Source: Pseudonocardia autotrophica (GTDB taxonomy: Bacteria; Actinomycetota; Actinomycetes; Mycobacteriales; Pseudonocardiaceae). Taken from it: 64,000 bases of DNA. Under the pieces are notes generated by a model that saw nothing but the letters and a program-made list of their open reading frames with translations, made no database searches and was not told the DNA's origin. The stretch lies in the NCBI RefSeq assembly GCF_003945385.1, contig NZ_AP018920.1, positions 6,572,001 to 6,636,000 on the forward strand. The letters are read 5' to 3'. Positions 20,290-29,044 of the stretch are shown here, in pieces. How positions within the stretch are numbered: position 1 is the stretch's first letter; every line of letters starts with the position of its first letter. Both the position numbers and the translations under genes were made by a program.

Positions 20290-21270
20290 TCACCCGGCGT
20301 TGCGGTCGCCGCCGGGATCCAGCAGGTCCGGCTCCGGGGCGGCCCGGCCGCGCCAGGTGGCGAGCACGTCCGGATCGGCGCCGGTGTGCGCGAGCACCCG
20401 CAGCGCGACGGCCTGCGCCGCCCGACCCGGCGCGTCGGCCGGGCGCCGGCCGGGCCGCTGTGCCGCGTGCACGGCGCGGGTCACCTCGGCGGTGATCGCC
20501 CGCTGGGCGGGGTCGCCGAACCGGGCGAGCAGCCGGTCGAACGCGGCGAGCCGGCCGGCGTCGAACGGGCGGCGGCCGCCGGTCAGATCGGTCAGCGGAT
20601 GGGCCGGGTAGAGGTGCGCGCACGGCAGGTACCCGGCGGGGACCGGGACGGTCGCGGCATGCGTGCGCCCGGCGCGCAGCACGTCCGGGAGCAGGTGCGT
20701 GTGCGGACCGTCCGGTGAGCGCCCGTCCGGCGGCGGGATCGCCGCGTACACCTCGACCCGGCCGGCCGCGGTCAGGAACACCCGGTGCGGCCCGGCGGAG
20801 ACCAGCGCTGCGGTGAGCCCGCCGTCCAGCGGTCCGCCCTGTGCCTCCCGCAACCGGCCCAGCAGCTCCGGATCGGCGGCGCGCACGCAGGCGTCCACCG
20901 TCGGCGTGCCCAGCCCCAGGTCGACGAGCACGCCGTCCCGGTCGTCGGCACGCAGCGCCCCGGCGTCCGGACCGAGCACGGTGACGGCCGTCCGGCCGGC
21001 CCGGCGCGCGGCGTCGGCGGGCAGGCACAGCGCGACCGCGTGGTTCCAGTGCTCCGCCGGGCCGACCGGCGTGCGGTAGGCGACCGGCCGGGTGCCCGGG
21101 GGCGGATCCACCCGGATCCCGCCCCGCCCGGTCAGCACGGTCCCGGGACCGGTCGTGACCGGCTCGCCCGGCAGCCGGACGAACTCCGCGATCGCGCCCG
21201 GTGCGCCCATGCTCCAGCCCGCGTCCGGGTCGTCGAGGTATCCGGTCAGCAGCTCCCGAACGGCGTCCAT
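20290..21270 (-). CDS. Uncharacterised 326-aa protein at the end of the second Opp operon
   Basis: I do not recognise a characterised family. The protein starts MDAVRELLTGYLDDPDAGWSMG at ATG 21270, has no signal peptide or membrane helix, and contains conserved-looking stretches (GAIAEFVRLPGEP, VGPAEHWNHAVALCLP, VDLGLGTPTVDACVRAADP, HLYPAHPLTDLTG). It follows the two permeases by 44 bp and is probably co-transcribed, so a cytosolic role connected with the imported compound is likely. Several His and one Cys are present but no metal motif stands out. Confidence 0.7.
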   Translation of the reverse strand: MDAVRELLTGYLDDPDAGWSMGAPGAIAEFVRLPGEPVTTGPGTVLTGRGGIRVDPPPGTRPVAYRTPVGPAEHWNHAVALCLPADAARRAGRTAVTVLGPDAGALRADDRDGVLVDLGLGTPTVDACVRAADPELLGRLREAQGGPLDGGLTAALVSAGPHRVFLTAAGRVEVYAAIPPPDGRSPDGPHTHLLPDVLRAGRTHAATVPVPAGYLPCAHLYPAHPLTDLTGGRRPFDAGRLAAFDRLLARFGDPAQRAITAEVTRAVHAAQRPGRRPADAPGRAAQAVALRVLAHTGADPDVLATWRGRAAPEPDLLDPGGDRNAG

Positions 21271-21314
21271 CCCCGCACCCTGCCCTCCCCCGGCGGCGGC
21301 CGGCACCCCCGGGA

Positions 21315-22109
21315 TCACCGGGCGCCGACCCGGTCCCAGCGCCGTCCCCACCACAGGGCGATCCCCGCGGTCAGCACCACGGCCGCCGAGGGCACCAGCA
21401 CCACCTGCGGCGCGGTGAAGAGGTACTCGCGCCCCTCCGCCACCATCGCGCCCCACTCGGCGACCGGCGGCTGGACGCCGAGCCCGAGGAACGACAGCCC
21501 GGAGACGGTCAGCAGGGTGCTCGCGAACCGGACGCAGGCGTGCGCGGCGAGGGGCGGCGCCAGGTTGCGCGCGACGTGCCCGCCCAGCACCCGCACCGGT
21601 CCGGCGCCGAGCGCCCTGGCGGCCGTCACGTACTCGCGGCCGATCTCGGCGAGCGTGAGCAGGTACACCTGCCGGGCGAACGGCGTCCAGGCGATCGCGG
21701 TCACCGCGACCAGCAGCGAGCCGGTCCCCGGGCCGAGTACGACCGCGGCCAGCAGCCCGAACAGCACCACCGGGATCGCCGCCAGCACGTCGACCAGGCG
21801 CATCACCAGTCGTCCGAACGGGCCGGTCACCGCGGCGAGCATCCCGACCGCCACCCCGACGGCACCGGTCAGCAGCACCGCGAACAGGCTCAGCCCGATC
21901 GTCAGCCGTCCGCCGTGGAGCAGCCGGGACAGCAGGTCACGGCCCAGCTGGTCGGTCCCCAGCGGGTGCGCGGCGGACGGCCCGGCGAGCAGGCCCGCGA
22001 AGTCGGCCCGGTCCGGATCGGGCAGCAGCAGCGGCCCGGCGAGCAGCACCAGCAGCCCGATCGCCAGCGCGACCGCCACCGGGACGGCGGATCCCCGGCG
22101 CCGGGTCAT
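21315..22109 (-). CDS. Opp/Dpp-type ABC transporter permease (DppC-like)
   Basis: A 264-aa permease with about six helices and DppC motifs HPLGTDQLGRDLLSRLLHG and EYVTAARALGAGPVRV. ATG 22109 overlaps the upstream permease stop (ATGA). It pairs with that DppB-like protein. No ATPase gene is found in this operon, unlike the transporter at 2373-7151. Confidence 0.88.
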   Translation of the reverse strand: MTRRRGSAVPVAVALAIGLLVLLAGPLLLPDPDRADFAGLLAGPSAAHPLGTDQLGRDLLSRLLHGGRLTIGLSLFAVLLTGAVGVAVGMLAAVTGPFGRLVMRLVDVLAAIPVVLFGLLAAVVLGPGTGSLLVAVTAIAWTPFARQVYLLTLAEIGREYVTAARALGAGPVRVLGGHVARNLAPPLAAHACVRFASTLLTVSGLSFLGLGVQPPVAEWGAMVAEGREYLFTAPQVVLVPSAAVVLTAGIALWWGRRWDRVGAR

Positions 22110-23059
22110 CCGGCCCGCTCCGCCGTGCGCCGGACCGGGTCCAGTGCGGTGGCGATCGCCTCCACCAGCACACCGGCCGTCACCGCCACCGCCACCACGA
22201 TCAACGTCCCGGCCTGGATCACCGGCAGGTCCTGGGCCGGGACCGCGCGGTGCAACAGCCGGCCGAGGCCCGGGATGCCGAAGACCACCTCGACCACCAC
22301 CGAGCCACCGAGCAGCCCGGCCACGAACATCCCGGCCAGCGCGGTCACCGAGGTGGTCGCCAGCCGGGCCCCGTGCCGCCACAACACGCGCTGCCCGGAC
22401 AGGCCCTTCGACCGGGCCAGCAGCACGTGCGGGCGCTGCAGGATGCCGACCGTCTCGGCCCGGACCAGCTGCGCGGCGAGCGCCCCCGGATACGCGGCGA
22501 GGGTCAGCACCGGCAGCACCAGATGCGCCGGGTCGCCCCAGCCGATCGCCGGCAGCAATCCGGCCCACACCCCGAAGACCAGCACCAGCCACGGCGCGAG
22601 CACGAACTCGGGCACCGCGACCCCGACGATCGTCCCGGCGCCCAGGAACCGGTCCCAGCGGCCACCCGGGCGGCGGGCCGCGTACACCCCGGCCGGGATC
22701 CCGACGGCCGCGGCCAGCGCGAGCGCGAGCACCGTGAGCAGGCCGGACACCATCGCCGCGCTGCCGACCTGCTCGAGGACCGGGGTGCGGGACACGTAGC
22801 CGTAGCCGAGGTCGCCACGCAGCACGCCGCCGAGCCAGCGCAGGTACTGCTCGACGACCGGCCGGTCCAGCCCGAGCTCGACCCGCAGTCGCGCCTCGGT
22901 CGCCGGGTCCGGGACGGCCTCGGCGGTGCGTGCCCGCAGCACCGCGCGGGCCGGGTCCACCGCCATCCAGCGGGGCAACGCGAACACCAGCACCGACGCG
23001 GCGAGCAGCACCGGCGGCACGACCAGCAGCCGGCGCAGGAGGAGAAGGAGTCCGGTCAC
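22106..23059 (-). CDS. Opp/Dpp-type ABC transporter permease (DppB-like)
   Basis: A 317-aa permease beginning MTGLLLLLRRLLVVPPV, with DppB-type segment LRVELGLDRPVVEQYLRWLGGVLRGDLG and about six helices. The GTG at 23059 overlaps the binding-protein stop (GTGA), giving tight coupling. It forms the channel with the next gene. Confidence 0.88.
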   Translation of the reverse strand: MTGLLLLLRRLLVVPPVLLAASVLVFALPRWMAVDPARAVLRARTAEAVPDPATEARLRVELGLDRPVVEQYLRWLGGVLRGDLGYGYVSRTPVLEQVGSAAMVSGLLTVLALALAAAVGIPAGVYAARRPGGRWDRFLGAGTIVGVAVPEFVLAPWLVLVFGVWAGLLPAIGWGDPAHLVLPVLTLAAYPGALAAQLVRAETVGILQRPHVLLARSKGLSGQRVLWRHGARLATTSVTALAGMFVAGLLGGSVVVEVVFGIPGLGRLLHRAVPAQDLPVIQAGTLIVVAVAVTAGVLVEAIATALDPVRRTAERAG

Positions 23060-24588
23060 CCGGCCGGGATCAGCTGCGGCAGCACCGGCCGGACCTGCAG
23101 CGGGTCCGGGGTGAACCCGGTCGCGCCGCGCAGCACCGCGGTGTTGAGCGGGTGCACCAGCATCACCCCGACGGCGTCGGTGTCGAGCATCCCGGCCGCC
23201 TCGGCGAACAGCTGCCTGCGCTGCGCCGGGTCGACGGTGCCGTTGAGGCGGTCGACGAGCGCGTCGTAGGCGGGGCTGCAGTACTGGTCGATCGCGTAGC
23301 TGCCCGCGCAGGTGTAGTCCGAGGTGAGCGTGCTGGCCGCGTCCGGGAAGTCGGACAGGTAGCTGCGCGAGTTGAGGAACATGTCGTAGTTCCCGGCGAG
23401 CACCTCGGGCTCCTGGGCCTCGTAGTTGCCGACGGTGATCTCGACCCGGATCCCGGCCTCGCCGAGCATCGCCTGCACCGCGTTCGCGATGGTGGGCAGC
23501 TCCGGCCGGTTCGGGAAGGTCCACAGCTGCACGGTCAGCGGGTTCTCCGGGCCGTACCCGGCCTCGGCGAGCAGCGCCCGCGCCCGCTCGACGTCGGCGC
23601 CCGCCGGCGGCTCGGTCGCACCCCACGGGACCGCGGGGCCGAACAGGTCGGCGGCCGGCTGCGCGCTGCCCGCGAGCACCTGCCCGGCCAGCACCGGCCG
23701 GTCGATCGCCTCGGTCACGGCCCGGCGCACCCGCACGTCGTCGAACGGCGCGCGGGACTGGTTGAGCTGCAACGGCACCGTCCGTGCGCCCTCGTACTCG
23801 ACGACCTCGGCGCCCGCCGAGCGGACCTGCTCCAGCTGCGCGGCGGGCAGGCCCTCGGCGAACTGGACGTCGCCCGCCTGCACGGCGAGCGCCCTGGCCT
23901 GCGGGTCCTCGACGTAGCGGACGGTGACCCGGGCGGCGCCTGCGGGCTCACCCCAGTAGCCGTCGAAACGGGTCAGCTCCGCGGACTCCACCCCGTTCAC
24001 CGTCTCGAGCACCAGCGGCCCGGTCCCGCTGCGCAGGTAGTCGGGGGCGTCCCCGGCGGCGTATGCCGCCGGGGCGAGGATCGCGAGGTTGCCGCTGGAC
24101 ATCCGCAGCGGCATCACCGGGTCCGGCTCGGTGGTGCTGATCCGCACGGCGTCGGCACCGTCGGCCTCGATCTCGAACCCGATGTCGCGGATCGAGCGCG
24201 GCGGCGCCTCGACACCGGCGACGTAGCGCAGCGCGGTCACCACCGCCTCCGGGGTGAGTGGGGTGCCGTCGTGGAACTCGACACCCGGGCGCAGGGTGAA
24301 CCGCCACGAGTCGCCGTCCTGCTCCCAGCCGGTGGCGAGGCCGGGGGCGGCCGCGGCCTCGTCGTCCACCGTGGTCAGCGTCTCGCCGACCCCCAGGAAG
24401 CTGAGCAGCTTGCCGTCGTCGGCGTCGAAGGCGTAGTCGGCGCGGGGCGGGAACTGCAGTGCCACGGTCAGCTCACCGGCGGGATCGGGGGTCCCACCGC
24501 CGGACGGGGAGCCGCAGCCGGCCAGGAGCAGCGCTGCGGCAGTGGTCAGGGCGGCGAGCACTCGCACGCCCGGGGTCGTCACGATCAC
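23056..24588 (-). CDS. Extracellular solute-binding lipoprotein, family 5 (second Opp set)
   Basis: A 510-aa lipoprotein: signal peptide LAALTTAAALLLAG followed by the lipobox cysteine, then SBP_bac_5 features (WRFTLRPGVEFHDGTPLTPEAV, PFDDVRVRRAVTEAIDR). It resembles binding proteins for peptides or nickel chelates; no substrate can be assigned. The start is GTG 24588 or the in-frame GTG two codons on. It leads the operon binding protein-permease-permease-unknown protein. Confidence 0.85.
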   Translation of the reverse strand: MIVTTPGVRVLAALTTAAALLLAGCGSPSGGGTPDPAGELTVALQFPPRADYAFDADDGKLLSFLGVGETLTTVDDEAAAAPGLATGWEQDGDSWRFTLRPGVEFHDGTPLTPEAVVTALRYVAGVEAPPRSIRDIGFEIEADGADAVRISTTEPDPVMPLRMSSGNLAILAPAAYAAGDAPDYLRSGTGPLVLETVNGVESAELTRFDGYWGEPAGAARVTVRYVEDPQARALAVQAGDVQFAEGLPAAQLEQVRSAGAEVVEYEGARTVPLQLNQSRAPFDDVRVRRAVTEAIDRPVLAGQVLAGSAQPAADLFGPAVPWGATEPPAGADVERARALLAEAGYGPENPLTVQLWTFPNRPELPTIANAVQAMLGEAGIRVEITVGNYEAQEPEVLAGNYDMFLNSRSYLSDFPDAASTLTSDYTCAGSYAIDQYCSPAYDALVDRLNGTVDPAQRRQLFAEAAGMLDTDAVGVMLVHPLNTAVLRGATGFTPDPLQVRPVLPQLIPAG

Positions 24589-24638
24589 AGGCCATGCCTA
24601 CATCTGCAGACCTGTTCACTCAACAGAACGTGAGGGAT

Positions 24639-24689
24639 GCCCCCGCGGCGCACACCGTGACGGCCGGTCCGGTGCGACGCCGCGGGGGC
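24639..24689 (-). terminator. Strong hairpin downstream of metE
   Basis: GCCCCCGCGGCG at 24639-24650 pairs perfectly with CGCCGCGGGGGC at 24678-24689 across a 27-base loop that itself has some pairing. It begins 10 bp after the metE stop. No U-run follows, as is common for high-GC actinobacterial terminators. Confidence 0.6.
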
Positions 24690-24698
24690 GCACCGGCG

Positions 24699-27005
24699 TC
24701 AGCCGGTGGTCTGTGCCCGGACCCGGCGGGCGGCCGCGACCAGGTTGGTGAGCGCCTCGACGGTCTCCGGCTCACCGCGGGTCTTCAGCCCGCAGTCCGG
24801 GTTCGCCCAGAGCCGCTCCGAGCCGATGTGCCGCAGCGCCGCGGTCAGCTGGCCGGCCAGCTCGTCGGTGTCCGGGACCTCCGGCGAGTGCACGTCGTAG
24901 ACGCCCGGCCCCAGCCCGCGCGGGATGCCGGGTCCGAGATCGGCGAGCACCTCCATCCGCGATCGTGCCGCCTCGACGGTGGTGACGTCGGCGTCCAGGC
25001 CGTCGATCGCGCCGACCACCTCACCGAACTCCGAGTAGCACAGGTGGGTGTGGATCTGGGTGCCGTCCACGACCCCGCCGGTGGACATCCGGAACGCGTC
25101 CACCGCCCAGTCCATGTACGCGGGACGGTCCCGCTCGTGCAGCGGCAGCAGCTCGCGCAGCGCGGGCTCGTCCACCTGGATGATCCGGATGCCGGCGGCC
25201 TCCAGATCGACGACCTCGTCGCGCAGGGCCAGCCCGACCTGCCGGGCGGTGTCCCCCAGCGGCTGGTCGTCGCGCACGAACGACCAGGCCAGGATCGTGA
25301 CCGGCCCGGTCAGCATGCCCTTGACCGGCTTCTCCGAGAGCGACTGCGCGTAGGTCGCCCACTCGACGGTGATCGGGTTGCCGTCGCGGCGGGACACGTC
25401 CGAGTGCAGGATCGGCGGCCGCACACAGCGCGAGCCGTAGGACTGCACCCAGCCGAGCTCGGTGGTGGCGAAGCCGTCCAGGTTCTCGGCGAAGTACTGG
25501 ACCATGTCGTTGCGCTCGGGCTCGCCGTGCACGAGCACGTCCAGCCCGATCTCCTCCTGCAGCGCCACCACCCGGGCGATCTCCCGGCGCATCCGCTCGG
25601 TGTACTCGCCCGCGTCGATCCGGCCGGCCCGGTGGGCCGCCCGGTCCTTGCGGATCTCGGCGGTCTGCGGGAACGAGCCGATCGTGGTGGTCGGCACGTC
25701 CGGCAGGCCCAGCGCCTCGCGCTGCACCTTCGCCCGGACGTCGCCGGCACCGCGCCGGTAGTGGTCGGCACCCAGCTCGGCCAGCCGGGCCCGGACGCTC
25801 TCGTTGCGGCGGGCGGCCGCCGCGACCCGCTCGCGGGTCGTCTTCGCGGCGTCGAACTCGGCGGCCACCGCCGACCGGCCCTCGTGCAGCGCACGGCCGA
25901 TCAGCACCACCTCGTCGACCTTCTGCCGGGCGAACGCCAGCATGTCGGCGACGTCGCCGGGCAGCGACGTCTCCACCGACAGGTCGTAGGGGACGTGCAG
26001 CAGCGAGCACGACGTCGAGATCTCCACCCGGCCCGCGACGCCGACCAGCCGCGACGCGGTGACCAGCGCGGCGTCCAGGTCGGTGCGCCACACGTTGCGG
26101 CCGTCGACGACACCGGCCAGCACGAGCTTGCCGCCGATGCCCTCGATGCCGTCGATCCCGTCCAGGTCGGACGCGCCGGCGACCAGGTCCAGGGCCAGGC
26201 CCTCGACCGCCGTCGAGGCCAGCACCGGCAGCGCCGGGCCGAGCTCGCCGAAGTAGGACGCGACCAGGATCTTCGGCCGGCGCGGCGCGGCGGCGAGCCG
26301 GTCGTAGGCCTTGCGCAGCGCGGCGATCTCGTCCTCGGAGCGGTCCGCGGCGAAGGCGGGCTCGTCGAGCTGGACCCACTCGGCGCCGGCGTCGGCCAGC
26401 TCCGCCAGCAGGTCCCGGTAGACCTCGACCAGCGGGCCGAGCAGGTCGAGCGGCCGGAAGCCCTCCGGCGCCCCCTCGGCGGGCTTCGAGAGCAGCAGCA
26501 GGGTCACCGGCCCGACCAGCACCGGGCGGGTCACGACGTCGGAGCGCAGCGCCTCGCGGAACTCCTCGATCGCCTTGCGCGATCCGGGCGCGAGCCGGGT
26601 GTCCGGGCCGATCTCGGGAACCAGGTAGTGGTAGTTCGTGTCGAACCACTTGGTCATCTCGCAGGCCGGAGCACCGGTCCGGCCGCGGGCCATCGCGAAC
26701 AGCCGCTCCAGCGGGTCGCTGATGCCTGCGAAACGCTCCGGGACGGCGCCGACCGCGAGCGCGGTGTCCAGAATGTGGTCGTAGAACGAGAACGTGTTGC
26801 CCGGGACCTGGTCCAGCCCCGCATCGCGCAGCGTGGTCCAGGTGTCGCGGCGCAGACCTGCCGCCACCTCGTGCAGCGCCGAGGCGTCGGACCGGCCGGC
26901 CCAGAACGCCTCCTCGGCACGCTTCAGTTCCCGGTTCGGCCCGATCCTGGGGTAGCCCAGGACGGTGCTGCCGGTACTGGAAACGGACGGCACAGAATTG
27001 GCCAT
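24699..27005 (-). CDS. metE: Cobalamin-independent methionine synthase
   Basis: A 768-aa enzyme that transfers methyl from methyltetrahydrofolate polyglutamate to homocysteine, the last step of methionine synthesis without B12. The N-terminal half starts with [19 protein letters not shown]. The catalytic C-terminal half carries IGSFPQT, the zinc-site motif HTHLCYSEF and NPDCGLKTR with the last zinc cysteine. Length is normal for MetE. ATG 27005 is chosen with GAGGG 8 bp upstream. A cobalamin riboswitch about 190 bp upstream implies repression when B12 is available and MetH can take over. Confidence 0.96.
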   Translation of the reverse strand: MANSVPSVSSTGSTVLGYPRIGPNRELKRAEEAFWAGRSDASALHEVAAGLRRDTWTTLRDAGLDQVPGNTFSFYDHILDTALAVGAVPERFAGISDPLERLFAMARGRTGAPACEMTKWFDTNYHYLVPEIGPDTRLAPGSRKAIEEFREALRSDVVTRPVLVGPVTLLLLSKPAEGAPEGFRPLDLLGPLVEVYRDLLAELADAGAEWVQLDEPAFAADRSEDEIAALRKAYDRLAAAPRRPKILVASYFGELGPALPVLASTAVEGLALDLVAGASDLDGIDGIEGIGGKLVLAGVVDGRNVWRTDLDAALVTASRLVGVAGRVEISTSCSLLHVPYDLSVETSLPGDVADMLAFARQKVDEVVLIGRALHEGRSAVAAEFDAAKTTRERVAAAARRNESVRARLAELGADHYRRGAGDVRAKVQREALGLPDVPTTTIGSFPQTAEIRKDRAAHRAGRIDAGEYTERMRREIARVVALQEEIGLDVLVHGEPERNDMVQYFAENLDGFATTELGWVQSYGSRCVRPPILHSDVSRRDGNPITVEWATYAQSLSEKPVKGMLTGPVTILAWSFVRDDQPLGDTARQVGLALRDEVVDLEAAGIRIIQVDEPALRELLPLHERDRPAYMDWAVDAFRMSTGGVVDGTQIHTHLCYSEFGEVVGAIDGLDADVTTVEAARSRMEVLADLGPGIPRGLGPGVYDVHSPEVPDTDELAGQLTAALRHIGSERLWANPDCGLKTRGEPETVEALTNLVAAARRVRAQTTG

Positions 27006-27197
27006 ACTCACAGCCCTCTCTCCTCGCGAGCGCGGTGGAGGACCCGTCACCGCCGGAGCAGGGCACGACGGCACGTCCCGGACGCATCCACACCGGTGCC
27101 GACTGTGGCGCCGGCGGGCACGGTGCGCACCCGGTCGTCCGTTCGGCCCTCCCTCGAGGCCACGGATCCGCGCACGCCGGTCGGCGCACGCACCGGC

Positions 27198-27365
27198 GGC
27201 AGGTATTCGGACTCGTGGGCGTCGTGCTCGTGCCTACTGGCCGTCGCTTCCCGGGTCGGTTCCCAGTGCTGATGACGGCGGTCGTTCCCACTCACCGCTG
27301 CGGGGCAGTCCCGGATTCGCACCGGGTTCCCTGTTGTCTCGCGGCACCCCCCGCGGGGAGCGCCA
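27198..27365 (-). ncRNA. Cobalamin (B12) riboswitch controlling metE
   Basis: On the minus strand the leader contains the aptamer signatures in order: a GGTGCC-rich start, then AGGGAACCCGGTGCGAATCC, GGGACTGCCCCGCAGCGG, and at the 3' end CCGAATACCTGCC, the B12-box closing strand. Spacing and order match the cobalamin riboswitch class. The aptamer ends about 190 bases before the metE ATG; the expression platform in 27006-27197 is GC-rich and could hide the ribosome site or form a terminator. Repression of metE by B12 is the known logic of this arrangement. Confidence 0.92.
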
Positions 27366-27410
27366 CGAACCGTCGGCGGACCGACCATAACCCACCGGGC
27401 GCAGTCCCCG

Positions 27411-27451
27411 GACTGTTGCCTTTTCCTGACTGTTGCCATATCTTGGCAACA
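27411..27451. promoter_or_regulatory. Direct and inverted TGTTGCC repeats between metE and mdh
   Basis: GACTGTTGCC occurs at 27411-27420 and again at 27428-27437 (17-bp period), and the second copy forms an inverted repeat with GGCAACA at 27445-27451 across a 7-bp AT-rich spacer. This is the most AT-rich part of the intergenic region and probably overlaps the metE promoter. It may be the binding site of an unidentified regulator. Confidence 0.5.
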
Positions 27452-27527
27452 CGTCGCCCTCCCCTCGGTCGAGGGCGACCTAACCCTGCCCCCCTCCGTT
27501 CAGACGGGTCCCCTGCCTGGTCTGCCG

Positions 27528-27549
27528 AGGGGTAATCGCGATCACCCCT
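27528..27549. promoter_or_regulatory. 22-bp near-perfect palindrome upstream of methanol dehydrogenase
   Basis: The site has arms AGGGGT and ACCCCT flanking an inner ATCGCGAT palindrome; only one base pair of the 22-bp dyad is mismatched. It lies 67 bp upstream of the ATG at 27617, a suitable place for an activator or repressor of methanol dehydrogenase. No candidate regulator gene is adjacent. Confidence 0.6.
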
Positions 27550-27616
27550 GTGCCCGGGACCACAACCGGTCCTAGCGTGCGGCTCGACCCCACCCGCGTG
27601 CTCAGAAAGGGCTGCC

Positions 27617-28909
27617 ATGCAGGTAGACGAGCTGCTCAAGCCGTTCCCCATCAAGGAGTTCCACCCGTTCCCCCGGGCGCTGATGGGTCCCGGCGCGCAC
27701 GAGCTCATCGGCCCGGAAGCCCTCAAGCTCGGCTTCAAGAAGACGCTGGTCATGACGTCGGGCCTGCGCGGCACCGACATCGTTCACAAGATCGTCGAGT
27801 CGATGAAGTACCACGGCCTCGAGGTCGTCGTGTACGACCAGGTCGAGTCGAACCCCAAGGACTACAACGTCATGGACGCTGTGGGCCTCTACCAGCAGAA
27901 CAAGTGTGACTCGTTCGTCTCGATCGGCGGCGGCTCCTCGCACGACGCCTGCAAGGGCGCGCGCGTCTCGGTCGCCCACGACGGCCGCAACGTCAACGAG
28001 TTCGAGGGCTTCAACAAGTCCGAGAACCCGGCGAACCCGCCGCACATCGCGGTCTCGACGACGGCCGGCACCGGCTCCGAGACCTCGTGGGCGTACGTGA
28101 TCACCGACACCACGACCGACCCCGACAACCCGCACAAGTACGTCGCGTTCGACGACGCCTCGGTGACCACCCTGGCGATCGACGACCCGGTGCTCTACTT
28201 CGACTGCCCGATCGACTACACCGCGCAGTGCGGCTTCGACGTGCTCGCGCACGCCTCCGAGCCCTACGTCTCGCGGCTGGACTTCCAGCCGTCGCTCGGC
28301 AACGCGCTGCACGCGATCAAGCTCACCTCGCAGAGCCTGCGCAAGGCCGTGTGGAACGGCCAGGAGCTCTCCGGCCGCGAGGGCATGATGTACGCGCAGT
28401 ACATCGCCGCCCAGGCGTTCAACTCCGGTGGCCTCGGCATCATCCACTCGATCAGCCACGCGGTGTCGGCGTTCTACGACACCCACCACGGCCTGAACAA
28501 CGCCATCGCGCTGCCCCGCGTGTGGGCGTTCAACATGCCGGTCGTCTACGAGCGCTTCGCCGACATCGCCGAGGCGATGGGCGTCGACACCCGTGGCATG
28601 ACCAAGCCGCAGGCCGCCGACGCCGCGCTCGCCGCGTCCATCCGGCTGCTGCGCGACGTGGGCATCCCGGAGAAGTTCGCCGACGTCAAGCAGGACACCT
28701 ACTCGAAGAACCGGCTGGGCATCGGCCCGACGAAGTTCTACGAGAACGCGCCGACCATCGTCGGTGACGCCGCGGACGTCGACCGCATCACCAACCACGT
28801 CCTGGGTGACGCCTGCACCCCGGGCAACCCGAAGGAGTGCACCTTCGAGACCGTCCGCCCGGTCGTCGAGCACTCCATCAACGGCGATCTGGACGACCTG
28901 CTCAGCTGA
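27617..28909 (+). CDS. NDMA-dependent methanol dehydrogenase (iron-containing alcohol dehydrogenase family)
   Basis: A 430-aa group III alcohol dehydrogenase matching the decameric NDMA-dependent methanol dehydrogenases (Mno/Mdo) of Amycolatopsis and Mycobacterium, which oxidise methanol to formaldehyde with tightly bound NAD(H). Seen in sequence: MQVDELLKPFPIKEFHPFPR start, nucleotide loop SIGGGSSHDACKG, AGTGSETSWAYV, and metal-site regions with CGFDVLAHASEP and GIIHSISHAVSAFYDTHHG. AAAGGG precedes ATG 27617. AAG and C-ending codons dominate, consistent with very high expression. Known relatives need mycofactocin as electron carrier, and an MftM-like gene lies 13 kb away. Confidence 0.92.
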   Translation: MQVDELLKPFPIKEFHPFPRALMGPGAHELIGPEALKLGFKKTLVMTSGLRGTDIVHKIVESMKYHGLEVVVYDQVESNPKDYNVMDAVGLYQQNKCDSFVSIGGGSSHDACKGARVSVAHDGRNVNEFEGFNKSENPANPPHIAVSTTAGTGSETSWAYVITDTTTDPDNPHKYVAFDDASVTTLAIDDPVLYFDCPIDYTAQCGFDVLAHASEPYVSRLDFQPSLGNALHAIKLTSQSLRKAVWNGQELSGREGMMYAQYIAAQAFNSGGLGIIHSISHAVSAFYDTHHGLNNAIALPRVWAFNMPVVYERFADIAEAMGVDTRGMTKPQAADAALAASIRLLRDVGIPEKFADVKQDTYSKNRLGIGPTKFYENAPTIVGDAADVDRITNHVLGDACTPGNPKECTFETVRPVVEHSINGDLDDLLS

Positions 28910-28942
28910 TCGTCCGGCCGGCCCGATCCCAGTTCGCGCCAG

Positions 28943-28985
28943 CGGGCCCACCCGCGCGAGGTCATACTCGCGATGGGTGGGCCCG
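28943..28985 (+). terminator. Stable hairpin between mdh and moxR
   Basis: CGGGCCCACCC at 28943-28953 pairs with GGGTGGGCCCG at 28975-28985, extended inward by GCGAG/CTCGC across a six-base loop. It sits 34 bp after the mdh stop and 60 bp before the moxR start. A partial terminator or processing hairpin here would let mdh be made in large excess over the downstream ATPase. Confidence 0.6.
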
Positions 28986-29044
28986 TCGGCTGCGCGGCCC
29001 GCCGCACCACGACTCCGGTGCGGCCTGTGAAGGAGATTCCCAGC

